Shown here: positions 8,524 through 16,180 of the stretch, piece after piece | Numbering within the stretch: position 1 is the stretch's first letter | How the letters are laid out: each line of letters starts with the position of its first letter | From: Pseudoselenomonas ruminantium | GTDB lineage: Bacteria > Bacillota > Negativicutes > Selenomonadales > Selenomonadaceae | Length of the DNA stretch: 40,645 nt | Assembly (NCBI GenBank): GCA_002373045.1 | Contig: DFHU01000073.1 | Coordinates: 1 to 40,645, forward strand | Direction: 5' to 3' | Notes under the pieces: model-generated | Database searches by the model: none | The model's input: the letters and a program-made list of their open reading frames with translations, nothing else | Told to the model about the DNA's origin: nothing | Made by a program: the position numbers and the translations under genes

Positions 8524-9293
8524 CAGAATCTTACCTCCACGCCCCGTGATTTTAGATATTCCTTAACCTGCCGCACGGTAAACTCACCGTAATGGAATAC
8601 AGACGCCGCCAACACGGCATCTGCCTTGCCTTCGACCAGCACATCATAAAAATGTTCGAGCTTCCCCGCGCCGCCGGAAGCGATAACCGGGACATTTACC
8701 GCCTCCGACACCGCGCGGGTCAAAGCGATATCATAGCCGTCTTTGGTGCCGTCAGCATCCATACTGGTGAGCAAAATCTCACCGGCCCCCAAGGAAACGG
8801 CTTTTGTTATCCATTCCAGACAGTCCAGCCCTGTAGGGGTACGGCCGCCATTGACATAGACTTCCCATTTATCTTCGCCGCTGCGGCGGGCATCCACCGC
8901 CAGCACAATGCACTGCCGGCCAAATTTCTCCGCACCCTCGCGGATAAGTTCCGGATTTTTTATCGCAGCCGTATTGACCGAAACCTTGTCAGCCCCCGCC
9001 TTCAACATCCGGCTCATGTCCTCCACGGTACGGATACCACCACCCACGGTAAAGGGAATAAAGACCTGGCTGGCACAATCACGAGCCACCTGCACGATGG
9101 TATCACGCTTGTCGCTCGATGCGGTGATATCCAAAAATACCAGCTCGTCGGCCCGTTCCTTGTCATAGCGGGCAGCCAGTTCCACCGGGTCGCCGGCATC
9201 CCGCAGCCCCACAAAATTCGTGCCTTTCACCACCCTGCCATCCTTGACGTCCAGACAGGGAATAATGCGCTTCGTATAGGTAGATGTACTCAT
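8523..9293 (-). CDS. hisF: Imidazole glycerol phosphate synthase, cyclase subunit
   Basis: TIM-barrel cyclase that, with glutaminase HisH, converts PRFAR to imidazole glycerol phosphate and AICAR. Catalytic aspartates lie in IPCLDVKDG (D15) and LAVDAR. Phosphate-binding segments VGGGIRT, NGGRTPTG and ASGGAG are present. GAGG nine bases before ATG 9293 sets the start over an ATG 15 bases upstream, giving 256 residues. Followed directly by hisIE. hisH and the other his genes are not in the window, so the pathway must be split across loci. Confidence 0.96.
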   Translation of the reverse strand: MSTSTYTKRIIPCLDVKDGRVVKGTNFVGLRDAGDPVELAARYDKERADELVFLDITASSDKRDTIVQVARDCASQVFIPFTVGGGIRTVEDMSRMLKAGADKVSVNTAAIKNPELIREGAEKFGRQCIVLAVDARRSGEDKWEVYVNGGRTPTGLDCLEWITKAVSLGAGEILLTSMDADGTKDGYDIALTRAVSEAVNVPVIASGGAGKLEHFYDVLVEGKADAVLAASVFHYGEFTVRQVKEYLKSRGVEVRF

Positions 9294-9333
9294 ATAACAT
9301 ATCCTCATACAATATTTACACTCAACACTACCT

Positions 9334-9362
9334 ATTTTACAATAATTAATTAAAGTTTACAA
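9334..9362 (-). promoter_or_regulatory. Promoter of hisF-hisIE
   Basis: TTGTAA (9357-9362), 17-base spacer, TAAAAT (9334-9339). It lies 11 bases beyond the stop of the preceding small gene. No T-box or his leader peptide is visible in the short leader. Confidence 0.7.
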
Positions 9363-9372
9363 GTTTTTGTGT

Positions 9373-9744
9373 TTATCCCCACTCCAGCGCAACATCCCAA
9401 TCGACTTCGGGCAAAATACCCTCCCCATGCATCGGCAGGTTCAGCGGACGCAAATCCAGTTCGCGCGGCCGCCATCTGTGTATGCCTTCATCTTCTTCCC
9501 CAGTCAGATATTGGGGAGCAGATATGCAGGACAACTGGCAGTAGCCCAAGCTGCGAATCCACTCGTCCAGCCTGCTTTCCACTACCAATGTCTGACTCTC
9601 CGACATCGCCTTATTTTTTTTGCGTATTCTGGTATTCCCCAACGGGTCGAGCAAAATTTCCCCAGTTACAGCATCCGGCGACAAACCAAAGCCAAACAAC
9701 TCATCTTCCCCCACACGGCCCAAACGCTCAATCCAAACCAGCAT
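9373..9744 (-). CDS. Uncharacterised 123-residue protein
   Basis: I do not recognise this family. It is a soluble, acidic protein starting MLVWIERLGRVGEDELFGF, with a DPLGNTRIRKKN segment mid-protein and a tryptophan-rich tail (HRWRPRELDL, then VDWDVALEWG). There is no signal peptide, membrane segment or cysteine cluster (two cysteines only, near CQLSC). GAGGAG nine bases before ATG 9744 supports translation from there. It sits alone between the metK terminator and the hisF promoter, with a 7-3-7 palindrome 25 bases upstream of its start. Coding is supported by the ribosome binding site and the tight fit between neighbours, not by homology. Confidence 0.6.
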   Translation of the reverse strand: MLVWIERLGRVGEDELFGFGLSPDAVTGEILLDPLGNTRIRKKNKAMSESQTLVVESRLDEWIRSLGYCQLSCISAPQYLTGEEDEGIHRWRPRELDLRPLNLPMHGEGILPEVDWDVALEWG

Positions 9745-9769
9745 AGCAATCAACTCCTCTCACAATTAG

Positions 9770-9786
9770 GAGATAAAACTTATCTC
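9770..9786. promoter_or_regulatory. Perfect 7-3-7 palindrome upstream of the small gene
   Basis: GAGATAA-AAC-TTATCTC, in the 90-base gap between the metK terminator and the unknown gene. It is too short and lacks a U tract for a terminator; an operator for a dimeric repressor is possible. No convincing -35/-10 pair was found beside it. Confidence 0.4.
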
Positions 9787-9833
9787 AATTATTATGATTA
9801 GACATTTTTTGCCTTAATCCTCCCTTTACGGAC

Positions 9834-9869
9834 GAAAAAAGTAAGCCTCTCCCGCAGGAAAGGCTTACT
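9834..9869 (-). terminator. Terminator after metK
   Basis: Stem AGTAAGCC/GGCTTACT, extended inside the loop, then TTTTTT on the minus strand. Confidence 0.93.
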
Positions 9870-9885
9870 GGCAAAGGTTATGAAA

Positions 9886-11076
9886 TTACAGACCGGCTTC
9901 TTTTTTGAGCACATCTGCTTTGTCCGTGTGTTCCCAAGGCAGGTCCACATCGGTACGGCCGAAATGACCATAAGCAGCCGTCTGTTTGTAGATAGGACGG
10001 CGCAAGTCGAGCATCTTGATGATGCCGGCCGGACGCAGGTCGAAATGCTTTTCAACCAGTTCTTCGATTTTTTCTTCGGCAACCTTGTTGGTGCCGAAGG
10101 TATCCACCATGACAGAAACCGGATAAGCTACACCGATAGCATAGGCCAGCTGGATTTCGCACTTGTCGGCAAGGCCGGCAGCCACGATGTTCTTAGCCAC
10201 ATAGCGGGCAGCATAGGCAGCACTGCGGTCAACCTTCGTGGGGTCTTTGCCGGAGAAAGCACCGCCGCCATGACGAGCCCAGCCGCCATAGGTGTCAACG
10301 ATGATTTTACGGCCCGTAAGACCGGAGTCACCCTGCGGGCCGCCGATAACGAACTTGCCCGTGGGGTTCACGAAGATACGGGTTTCTTCCTTGAGCAGGT
10401 CAGCAGGTACAACCGGCTTGATTACATGCTCAATGAGGTCCTTGCGAATCTGTTCCAGCGTCACATCTTCATCATGCTGGGTAGAGATAACAATGGTATC
10501 CACAGCCACCGGCTTGCCGTCTTCATAGACAATCGTAACCTGCGTCTTGCCGTCCGGACGCAGATAGTCCAAAGTGCCATTCTTGCGCACTTCCGTCAGA
10601 CGGCGTGCCAGTCTCTGCGCCAGCGCAATCGGCAGCGGCATGAATTCCGGCGTCTCGTTAGTGGCATAACCAAACATCATGCCCTGGTCACCAGCACCAA
10701 CGGCATCTGCTTCATCGAGCTTGCCTTCGCGGGCTTCCAGAGCCTTGTTTACGCCCTGTGCGATATCCGGTGACTGCTCGTCCAAGGATACCAGAATACC
10801 ACAGGTCTTACAGTCAAAACCGTAAGCGGCATCGGTGTAGCCGATTTCTTCTACCGTGCTGCGAATGATTTTCGGAATATCCACATAGCAGGTCGTGGAG
10901 ATTTCACCAACCACATGTACCTGACCGGTCGTTACCAACGTTTCACAAGCCACACGCCCCTGCGGGTCCTGGGCGATGATGGCATCCAAGATGCTGTCGG
11001 AAATCTGGTCAGCCATTTTATCCGGATGACCTTCCGTAACCGATTCCGACGTAAACAGCATACGTTTCTTGCTCAT
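9886..11076 (-). CDS. metK: S-adenosylmethionine synthetase
   Basis: Makes SAM from methionine and ATP; a cytosolic tetramer. The 396-residue protein has EGHPDK near residue 15, GAGDQGMMFGYA, the DTYGGWARHGGGAFSGKDP loop and KVDRSAAY, all diagnostic. Length is normal. GGAGG precedes the ATG. It is monocistronic and read through a SAM-I riboswitch, so product feedback acts on transcription. Confidence 0.98.
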   Translation of the reverse strand: MSKKRMLFTSESVTEGHPDKMADQISDSILDAIIAQDPQGRVACETLVTTGQVHVVGEISTTCYVDIPKIIRSTVEEIGYTDAAYGFDCKTCGILVSLDEQSPDIAQGVNKALEAREGKLDEADAVGAGDQGMMFGYATNETPEFMPLPIALAQRLARRLTEVRKNGTLDYLRPDGKTQVTIVYEDGKPVAVDTIVISTQHDEDVTLEQIRKDLIEHVIKPVVPADLLKEETRIFVNPTGKFVIGGPQGDSGLTGRKIIVDTYGGWARHGGGAFSGKDPTKVDRSAAYAARYVAKNIVAAGLADKCEIQLAYAIGVAYPVSVMVDTFGTNKVAEEKIEELVEKHFDLRPAGIIKMLDLRRPIYKQTAAYGHFGRTDVDLPWEHTDKADVLKKEAGL

Positions 11077-11130
11077 AATTTTGCCTCCTTATACATTGAG
11101 CGGCTGAAATGTCTCGTCTTCCATTGGGCA

Positions 11131-11160
11131 AAAGGAAAAGACTCTCATAAATGAGAGTCT
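11131..11160 (-). terminator. SAM-controlled terminator ahead of metK
   Basis: The 10-bp perfect stem AGACTCTCAT/ATGAGAGTCT (11139-11160) with a 2-base gap is followed by TTTTCCTTTT. Its 5' strand ACTCTCAT is also fully complementary to ATGAGAGT in the riboswitch P1 3' strand, which gives the antiterminator. Confidence 0.92.
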
Positions 11161-11170
11161 CTTATCTTCA

Positions 11171-11273
11171 CTCTCATCTTATAGGCTTCGCCTAAAGGAA
11201 TTGGCACCGTTTCGCCATTGCGATGGTTGCCGCAGCTTCATTGGGCCTATCCCTCCACTGCTCTGGATGAGTT
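11171..11273 (-). promoter_or_regulatory. SAM-I riboswitch (S-box)
   Basis: The minus strand shows the S-box core: ACTCATC (P1), CAGAG.AGTGGAGGGA, GGCCC.ATGAAGC..CGGCAACC, GGTGCCAATTCC, a short P4-like hairpin TTTAGGCGAAGCCTA, then GATGAGAGT closing P1. SAM binding stabilises P1 and frees the downstream terminator, so metK is turned off when SAM is high. Confidence 0.97.
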
Positions 11274-11299
11274 CATATTCAGCTTTTATCGATAGGACG

Positions 11300-11328
11300 A
11301 TTTTACCCTATTTCTCCGAAAATGTCAA
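11300..11328 (-). promoter_or_regulatory. Promoter of the metK leader
   Basis: Consensus TTGACA (11323-11328), 17-base spacer, TAAAAT (11300-11305). Start near 11293, about 20 bases before the aptamer. Confidence 0.92.
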
Positions 11329-11366
11329 GGTAAAAGATGAATATGATTCATTTTTATTTACCCCAG

Positions 11367-11987
11367 TTATTCAGTTGGGTTAAATTTCTTGCGAATAATC
11401 ATTTCAATATGGTTGCCCTCTACAGCAACCTGTATGTCATCGGCAATGTTAGCCACGATAGATTTTTCCAGTTCATCTAAGGCAGCTTCCATTTCCGCAT
11501 CTTCATCGGCTTTCTTTTCCACGTCTTCCCGATATTGTTCCAACGACCACATATAGGCATCCGGCACAATACCTACACCGCCCATGCTCATACAATGCAT
11601 ATCGCCAACGGAAACCACTGCACCATCCTTCATGTTGTAAAGGCTGTCTTCGATGAAATCCTTTATCTTGCCCATGATACCTACAGAGGCTTCATTTCTC
11701 TTTTGGGAGGAAGTATCGATAAGCTCCTGCTTTTTATCATAATTCATCATAGCGTCAGCCAAAAGATGCAATTCGCAGTTGCCATCCGGCGAGCCTTCCA
11801 TCCAAAAATCTGCGGAGAAATCCTCCACAATAGCCCGTACCATGCTCATGGTTTCTTCGGCCAACAGACGGGCACGGCGGGCACTGCGCTCGCCAAAGCC
11901 CATTCCGCAGCTGAAGGATTCCACCTCGTCCAAAGCCTTCTCCATGCCATAGCCGAGACTGTTTACCTTGATTTTTGCGGTTCTCAT
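11367..11987 (-). CDS. Divergent RsbW/HATPase-like anti-sigma-type ATP-binding protein
   Basis: 206-residue soluble protein, third gene of the condensation/CNB-STAS cassette. The N-terminal helix GFGERSARRARLLAEETMSMV (read as GFGERSARRA then RLLAEETMSMV, to residue 50) looks like the N-box helix of the HATPase_c_2 (RsbW/SpoIIAB) family. The glutamates are E44/E45, but the usual Asn four residues on is Ser48. A GGVG stretch (136-139) could be the glycine-rich loop. The ending VAVEGNHIEMIIRKKF matches the last strand of such ATPases. An acidic helix (about 150-185, REDVEKKADEDAEMEAALDE) is extra. The STAS gene ends 20 bases before its start. Known logic for such pairs is partner switching; whether this one binds ATP or a sigma factor is unknown. 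Confidence 0.6.
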   Translation of the reverse strand: MRTAKIKVNSLGYGMEKALDEVESFSCGMGFGERSARRARLLAEETMSMVRAIVEDFSADFWMEGSPDGNCELHLLADAMMNYDKKQELIDTSSQKRNEASVGIMGKIKDFIEDSLYNMKDGAVVSVGDMHCMSMGGVGIVPDAYMWSLEQYREDVEKKADEDAEMEAALDELEKSIVANIADDIQVAVEGNHIEMIIRKKFNPTE

Positions 11988-12007
11988 GTAAGCCCCCCCA
12001 ATCCCTG

Positions 12008-12307
12008 TTATTCTTCGATGGTAAGGAAGTCAATAAAACCCGTCATTTCCAGTACATCTTTAACATCGCTGTTGACATGGGTAAGCTTCATCGAACCCTG
12101 TTTCTTCATCCGTTTCTGCGCCAGCAGCAACACGCGCAGGCCGGCAGATGCTACATAGACCAGTTCACTGAAATCAAAGGTCAAATCCGTAACGCCAGCC
12201 AGTTCATTCTGCACAACTTTATCCAGTTCGGGAGCCGTAACTGCATCCAGACGGCCAACCAACGCAATCTTCAACACCGAACCATTTTGTTCTTTTTTAA
12301 TCTCCAT
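12008..12307 (-). CDS. STAS domain protein (anti-sigma factor antagonist-like)
   Basis: 99-residue single STAS domain, the size of SpoIIAA/RsbV. The core is VGRLDAVTAPELDKVV, then DFSELVYVASAGLRVLLLA, with Ser54 in the position of the phospho-acceptor loop (YVASAGLR; the more common B. subtilis form is MDSxGLG). In the known families the unphosphorylated STAS protein binds the anti-sigma kinase and frees its target. AAGGGG lies ahead of the ATG. It sits between the condensation/CNB gene (74-base gap) and the ATPase gene (20-base gap), which suggests it partners one or both. Confidence 0.85.
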   Translation of the reverse strand: MEIKKEQNGSVLKIALVGRLDAVTAPELDKVVQNELAGVTDLTFDFSELVYVASAGLRVLLLAQKRMKKQGSMKLTHVNSDVKDVLEMTGFIDFLTIEE

Positions 12308-12381
12308 AACAGGTAACCCCTTTCATTTATCGTCACATTATATTATTCGCTTTATTTTTCCATTTTCCTGCATTTTTTTGT

Positions 12382-14232
12382 TTATGACTGCATCCAAAGT
12401 TTCTGATAGCTCTCCAGCTGCCTTACTGTGTGCTGAATGATATTCTTTGCCAGCTGCGGTGAGTTTTCGGTTAAACGCTGTAACGCCGACAGCGGAACCA
12501 TCAGCAGCACAGCCTGTTCGGTAAGTACTTCTGCCGACAAGTGGCACTTTCGGTCTGGCAGCAGGGCAAGTTCATTGATCCAGCTGGTTTCACGCCGGAT
12601 ATCCAACGCATTATACCAGCCATCGCCAGTTTCCAGGCAGCGTGCCACCTTGCCTTTGACCAAGAAGACTGCATTTTCCTCGATTTCTTTCTCGGCAATA
12701 CGATCGCCTTCAAAACGCGTACTCAGCTTTGCATCCCGCATGAAGAGTTGAATCAGGCCTCTGTCACATTCCTGCAAGAGCGACAGGCGGGAAATATAAT
12801 CCTGCAATATCTTGCGGGAATCCTCCGGCGGAATCTGCTGTATCTCCTGCTTCCAGCGATTTTGCAAGCGGGGCAAAAATTCTGCATAGGACAGATTCCA
12901 ATCGGTCAGCAGCTGCTGCAGAACCAACAGATAATGATTGGCCAGCATACGGATATCGGCATCCGTAAAGAGTTTCTCACGATAAACAAACTTTAACCAA
13001 ACCTGTCCCTCATCAGCACTAAACCGCAAAGCCAAACGGACATTGCGCACATCCATTGAATTTTGCAGAACAACGCTGCCCTCCAGGCATCCCTTGACTT
13101 CCACATAGGTTTTCCCGGAGTGGAAGAAATCAACAAAGTTCAAGAAATGGTCAAAATTATTTTCCCAGCTGCCGACCAATGAGGCAATATCCCTGCGTGC
13201 CAAAGCCGCATAAGGCTTGGAGATGACAAACTGCTGAAATGCCTTTGTGATGATTCCCTGTACAGTAGAACCATCCTCAATCTGCATGCGCATCGGCACC
13301 AGACTAGGCTCAGCCCCCTCCCCCTGGCTGCGCGGCACCAACAGGCAATACGCCAGATCCTGACATTCATTTTCCTGTTGCAGCAAAAAGCTCCATGCTG
13401 TATGCAATATGGACATCAGCATCATCTTATTGTCCTTGGCCTGCTTGCGCAAATCAGACTGAATGTCCAAGGGAATCCGGATGACATAACTGTTTTGGCG
13501 GGAATCCGTCTTTTCCCCGCCTTTCCGCATATAAGGAACTTTCGGCAACGGCGGAAGTCCGCTTAATACTTTTGACCAATAATTCATCACCGGTTCAGCC
13601 ATCTTCTCCGTCATGACCAGGCCGTTATCCCTGCTGGCAGTCGGCTGTATATTCTCCCCCTGCGCCAGACGGAAAAGATTGTGGATATTCAACCCATTCA
13701 ATACGGCCTGCACAGCAGTTACAATAACGGCATACTCGTCTGCCCCCGTATGGAGTATCACAAAACGAATCAACAGGTCATGCTTCAGGTCAAATCCCTG
13801 ACGCATTTCCGTTTCCATAATCTTCCGCAACGTTCCATCCAGTTCATCTTCTGGCACATCCTCCAGATTGCGGAATACAATCGTTGGGAGTTCCCGTCGT
13901 TCGGTAAAAACTACCGCTACCGTCCGATTCTTTAAGGGACAGTAATTTAGCCGCCAAGCCTCTTCAGCTGCCATCATTTTATTAACGGCCATATTAAATT
14001 TCAGCGGAAGAATCTTGCCCTTTATCTTATACAGGGTCTGCAATACGGCCCCTGACGTATTTACATTTGCCTTGGCGCCCAATAAACTTTCCTCGCGGTT
14101 ATTTAATTCCCGTATATACTGAATGGTCTTGGCAGCCAGGCCGTGCATGCCTTTCTGCGCACCATAAATACACTCCAAAAAAATCTGTGTGGTACTATCC
14201 AGTTCAGCAAATGTCCGTCTTTCATCAGCCAT
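12382..14232 (-). CDS. Condensation-domain-like protein fused to a Crp-type cyclic-nucleotide-binding domain
   Basis: 616-residue soluble protein. Residues about 60-460 follow the layout of an NRPS condensation domain: the FDLKHDLLIRF-type strand, the active-site strand, PVMNYWSKVLSGLPPLPKVPY, a latch-like NFDHFLNFVDFF, and KFVYREKLFTDADIRMLANHYL. The HHxxxDG catalytic motif is replaced by VQAVLNG (174-180), so acyl or peptide condensation is not expected. Residues about 497-610 resemble a Crp/CNB beta-barrel plus helix (FLVKGKVARC, WINELALLP, VLLMVPLSALQRL), without the usual phosphate-binding Arg pattern and with no HTH. GGGGG nine bases before ATG 14232 sets the start over an ATG 33 bases upstream. 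First gene of a three-gene unit with STAS and HATPase-like genes. Role unknown; a sensor or scaffold is my inference. Confidence 0.7.
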   Translation of the reverse strand: MADERRTFAELDSTTQIFLECIYGAQKGMHGLAAKTIQYIRELNNREESLLGAKANVNTSGAVLQTLYKIKGKILPLKFNMAVNKMMAAEEAWRLNYCPLKNRTVAVVFTERRELPTIVFRNLEDVPEDELDGTLRKIMETEMRQGFDLKHDLLIRFVILHTGADEYAVIVTAVQAVLNGLNIHNLFRLAQGENIQPTASRDNGLVMTEKMAEPVMNYWSKVLSGLPPLPKVPYMRKGGEKTDSRQNSYVIRIPLDIQSDLRKQAKDNKMMLMSILHTAWSFLLQQENECQDLAYCLLVPRSQGEGAEPSLVPMRMQIEDGSTVQGIITKAFQQFVISKPYAALARRDIASLVGSWENNFDHFLNFVDFFHSGKTYVEVKGCLEGSVVLQNSMDVRNVRLALRFSADEGQVWLKFVYREKLFTDADIRMLANHYLLVLQQLLTDWNLSYAEFLPRLQNRWKQEIQQIPPEDSRKILQDYISRLSLLQECDRGLIQLFMRDAKLSTRFEGDRIAEKEIEENAVFLVKGKVARCLETGDGWYNALDIRRETSWINELALLPDRKCHLSAEVLTEQAVLLMVPLSALQRLTENSPQLAKNIIQHTVRQLESYQKLWMQS

Positions 14233-14325
14233 AAGCAATATCCCCCTATTCATCTTAGAAATCAAGTCCTAAGTATCCCACTTTTATTTATTCGCCTATT
14301 CGATGAAATATTCCTTTTTTCTACC

Positions 14326-14356
14326 AAAAATGACCCGTCAAAAATTTGACAGGTCA
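14326..14356 (-). terminator. Terminator after ribF (TGACAGGTCA type)
   Basis: Stem TGACCTGTCAAA/TTTGACGGGTCA (one mismatch, 2-base gap), then TTTTT on the minus strand. It ends the long nusA-infB-ribF operon. Shares its stem core with the terminators at 27546 and 31019. Confidence 0.9.
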
Positions 14357-14361
14357 AAAAC

Positions 14362-15285
14362 TTAATAGCGCCAAAACTGTTTGGCTTTTTCCTTATCCTT
14401 TTTTATCTGCTTGACCAGTTGGTCAACGCTGTCAAACTTCACTTCATCCCGCAGTTTTGCGATAAATTCTACGGCAATAAGCTTATCATAGAGGTCACCC
14501 TTGAACTCGGCGATATTGACTTCGATCCGGCGGTTACAGCCCTTGAAGGTGGGATTATTGCCGATATTGGCTACACCATTATAACTGTGGCCCTGAAACT
14601 TCACCCCGACCGCATAGACGCCATTAGGCAGCATTACCCGCTGCTCGCTGATGGCTAAATTCGCCGTAGGAAAGCCCAGGAGCCTGCCGCGCTCGTCCCC
14701 ATGAATCACCCGTTCCATCACGGTAAAGGGACAGCCCAGAAAGTCGCTGGCCGTATGCAAATCCCCCGCCGCGAGCAAACTGCGGACACGGGTAGAACTT
14801 ACCGGACGGCCATCACGCAGGACAGCCGGGCAGATTTCTGCCGTAAAGCCATACGCATTGCCTTCCCGCAGGAGCATGCGCTGCGTACCCTTGCCCTTGC
14901 AGCCAAAGGTATAATTAGGGCCTGTCACCACATAGTAAGGCGCCAGATTCATGCGCAGGATTTCCAAAAATTCCTCAGGACGGCGGCTGGCAAATTCTTT
15001 GGTAAAAGGCATGGCAATCAAAATATCCACGCCGAGTTCCTCCAGCCGCTTTTCCCGCAGGATGTTGTTGCCAATCTGCAGCGGCATGGCCTGCGGAGCC
15101 AACACCGATAAGGGATGATTGCTGAAGGTAAAGACCACGGACTTGCCGTCAATCTTTTTGGCCAGTTCCACAGCCCGGCGGATAATGCTCTGATGGCCGA
15201 TATGCACGCCATCAAACATACCGAGCGCTACCGTCAGGCGGGGATATTTTTTTGTCAAATCAATCAGTTTATTGTATACTTCCAT
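14362..15285 (-). CDS. ribF: Bifunctional riboflavin kinase / FAD synthetase
   Basis: Phosphorylates riboflavin to FMN and adenylylates FMN to FAD. The N-terminal nucleotidyltransferase has GMFDGVHIGHQ (22-32) and the SSTRVR segment. The C-terminal flavokinase has GDERGRLLGFPTANL and NIGNNPTF. 307 residues is normal. It starts 7 bases after truB in the usual truB-ribF order. Its FMN product is the ligand of the riboswitch at the other end of the window. Confidence 0.97.
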   Translation of the reverse strand: MEVYNKLIDLTKKYPRLTVALGMFDGVHIGHQSIIRRAVELAKKIDGKSVVFTFSNHPLSVLAPQAMPLQIGNNILREKRLEELGVDILIAMPFTKEFASRRPEEFLEILRMNLAPYYVVTGPNYTFGCKGKGTQRMLLREGNAYGFTAEICPAVLRDGRPVSSTRVRSLLAAGDLHTASDFLGCPFTVMERVIHGDERGRLLGFPTANLAISEQRVMLPNGVYAVGVKFQGHSYNGVANIGNNPTFKGCNRRIEVNIAEFKGDLYDKLIAVEFIAKLRDEVKFDSVDQLVKQIKKDKEKAKQFWRY

Positions 15286-15292
15286 GATTTTA

Positions 15293-16180
15293 TCACCGCC
15301 CTATTACCTTCACCGGCAAAAGTTCTTCTCTTTCTTTATCGTAACGGCCTACGCCGATGAAATAACCGTCCGCATAAACCCGCAGGCTTTCCGTCTGTGC
15401 CGTAAAGTTACGCACCGTGCTGGAAAGGCCGTTACAGAAGGCTTTTTCCCGTTTTGGGTTCAAATCAAATCGCTGCATGGAGCTTAGGTATTTATCCGCA
15501 GGCAGCAGCGCCTGTTCTCCAGCTTCGGCCAGTTCTTCTAAAGTCAGAGCAGCTTCGGCCGTAAAGTCACCGACTCTGCGCCGCAGTAAAAATGCCATAG
15601 TGGCGGGAACGCCCAAGGCTTCGCCAATATCCTGACAGAGGCTGCGGATATACGTTCCCTTGCTGCAATCGCAATCAATCAGCAGCATATCGTGGTTATA
15701 AGCGAGAAGTTCCAATCGATAGATGGTGACTTCTCGCGATGGAACGTCCACAGCTTTTCCCGCCCGCAGCAAGTCACAGGCTTTCTGCCCATTGATTTTA
15801 ATGGCTGAATGCGCCGGCGGTGTCTGACGGATCTTACCGGTAAACTGCGCCATGACCTCGTCAAGTTTTGACTGGTCAATATCTGACCAGTCCGTTTGAC
15901 TCGTCAATATCTTGCCCGTATCGTCACCGCTGTCAGTGGCAATACCGAGCTTGATTTCTGCCCGATAGGTCTTATCGGTAAGTTCCAGATATTCGATAAG
16001 CCGGGTGGCCGTGCCCACTGCCACAGGCAGAACGCCTGCCGCCGCAGGATCTAACGTGCCGGCATGCCCCACTTTCTTCGTATGGAGTACCCGCCGTACA
16101 TAGCCCACCACATCATGGGAGCTCATGCCGGGAGTTTTTAGGATATTGAGAAAGCCGCTTACGGGCTTTACCTCCGTCAC
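15293..16180 (-). CDS. truB: tRNA pseudouridine(55) synthase
   Basis: Makes pseudouridine 55 in the T-loop of tRNAs. The catalytic Asp44 lies in HAGTLDPAAAGVLPV; KTYRAEIKLG and CSKGTYIRSLCQDIGE are further signatures. The C-terminal region (about 240-295) is a PUA-like tail. The start is GTG, overlapping the nrnA stop (GTGA), so translation is coupled. 295 residues is normal. Confidence 0.97.
   Translation of the reverse strand: MTEVKPVSGFLNILKTPGMSSHDVVGYVRRVLHTKKVGHAGTLDPAAAGVLPVAVGTATRLIEYLELTDKTYRAEIKLGIATDSGDDTGKILTSQTDWSDIDQSKLDEVMAQFTGKIRQTPPAHSAIKINGQKACDLLRAGKAVDVPSREVTIYRLELLAYNHDMLLIDCDCSKGTYIRSLCQDIGEALGVPATMAFLLRRRVGDFTAEAALTLEELAEAGEQALLPADKYLSSMQRFDLNPKREKAFCNGLSSTVRNFTAQTESLRVYADGYFIGVGRYDKEREELLPVKVIGR

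Noticed and set aside
12308..12381. TATAAT in the gap before the STAS gene as an internal promoter
   Set aside because: No acceptable -35 box at 16-18 bases; the gap is AT-rich, so chance is likely.
12382..14232. Reading the condensation-like gene as part of an NRPS cluster
   Set aside because: No adenylation, carrier or thioesterase domains nearby and the catalytic motif is lost.
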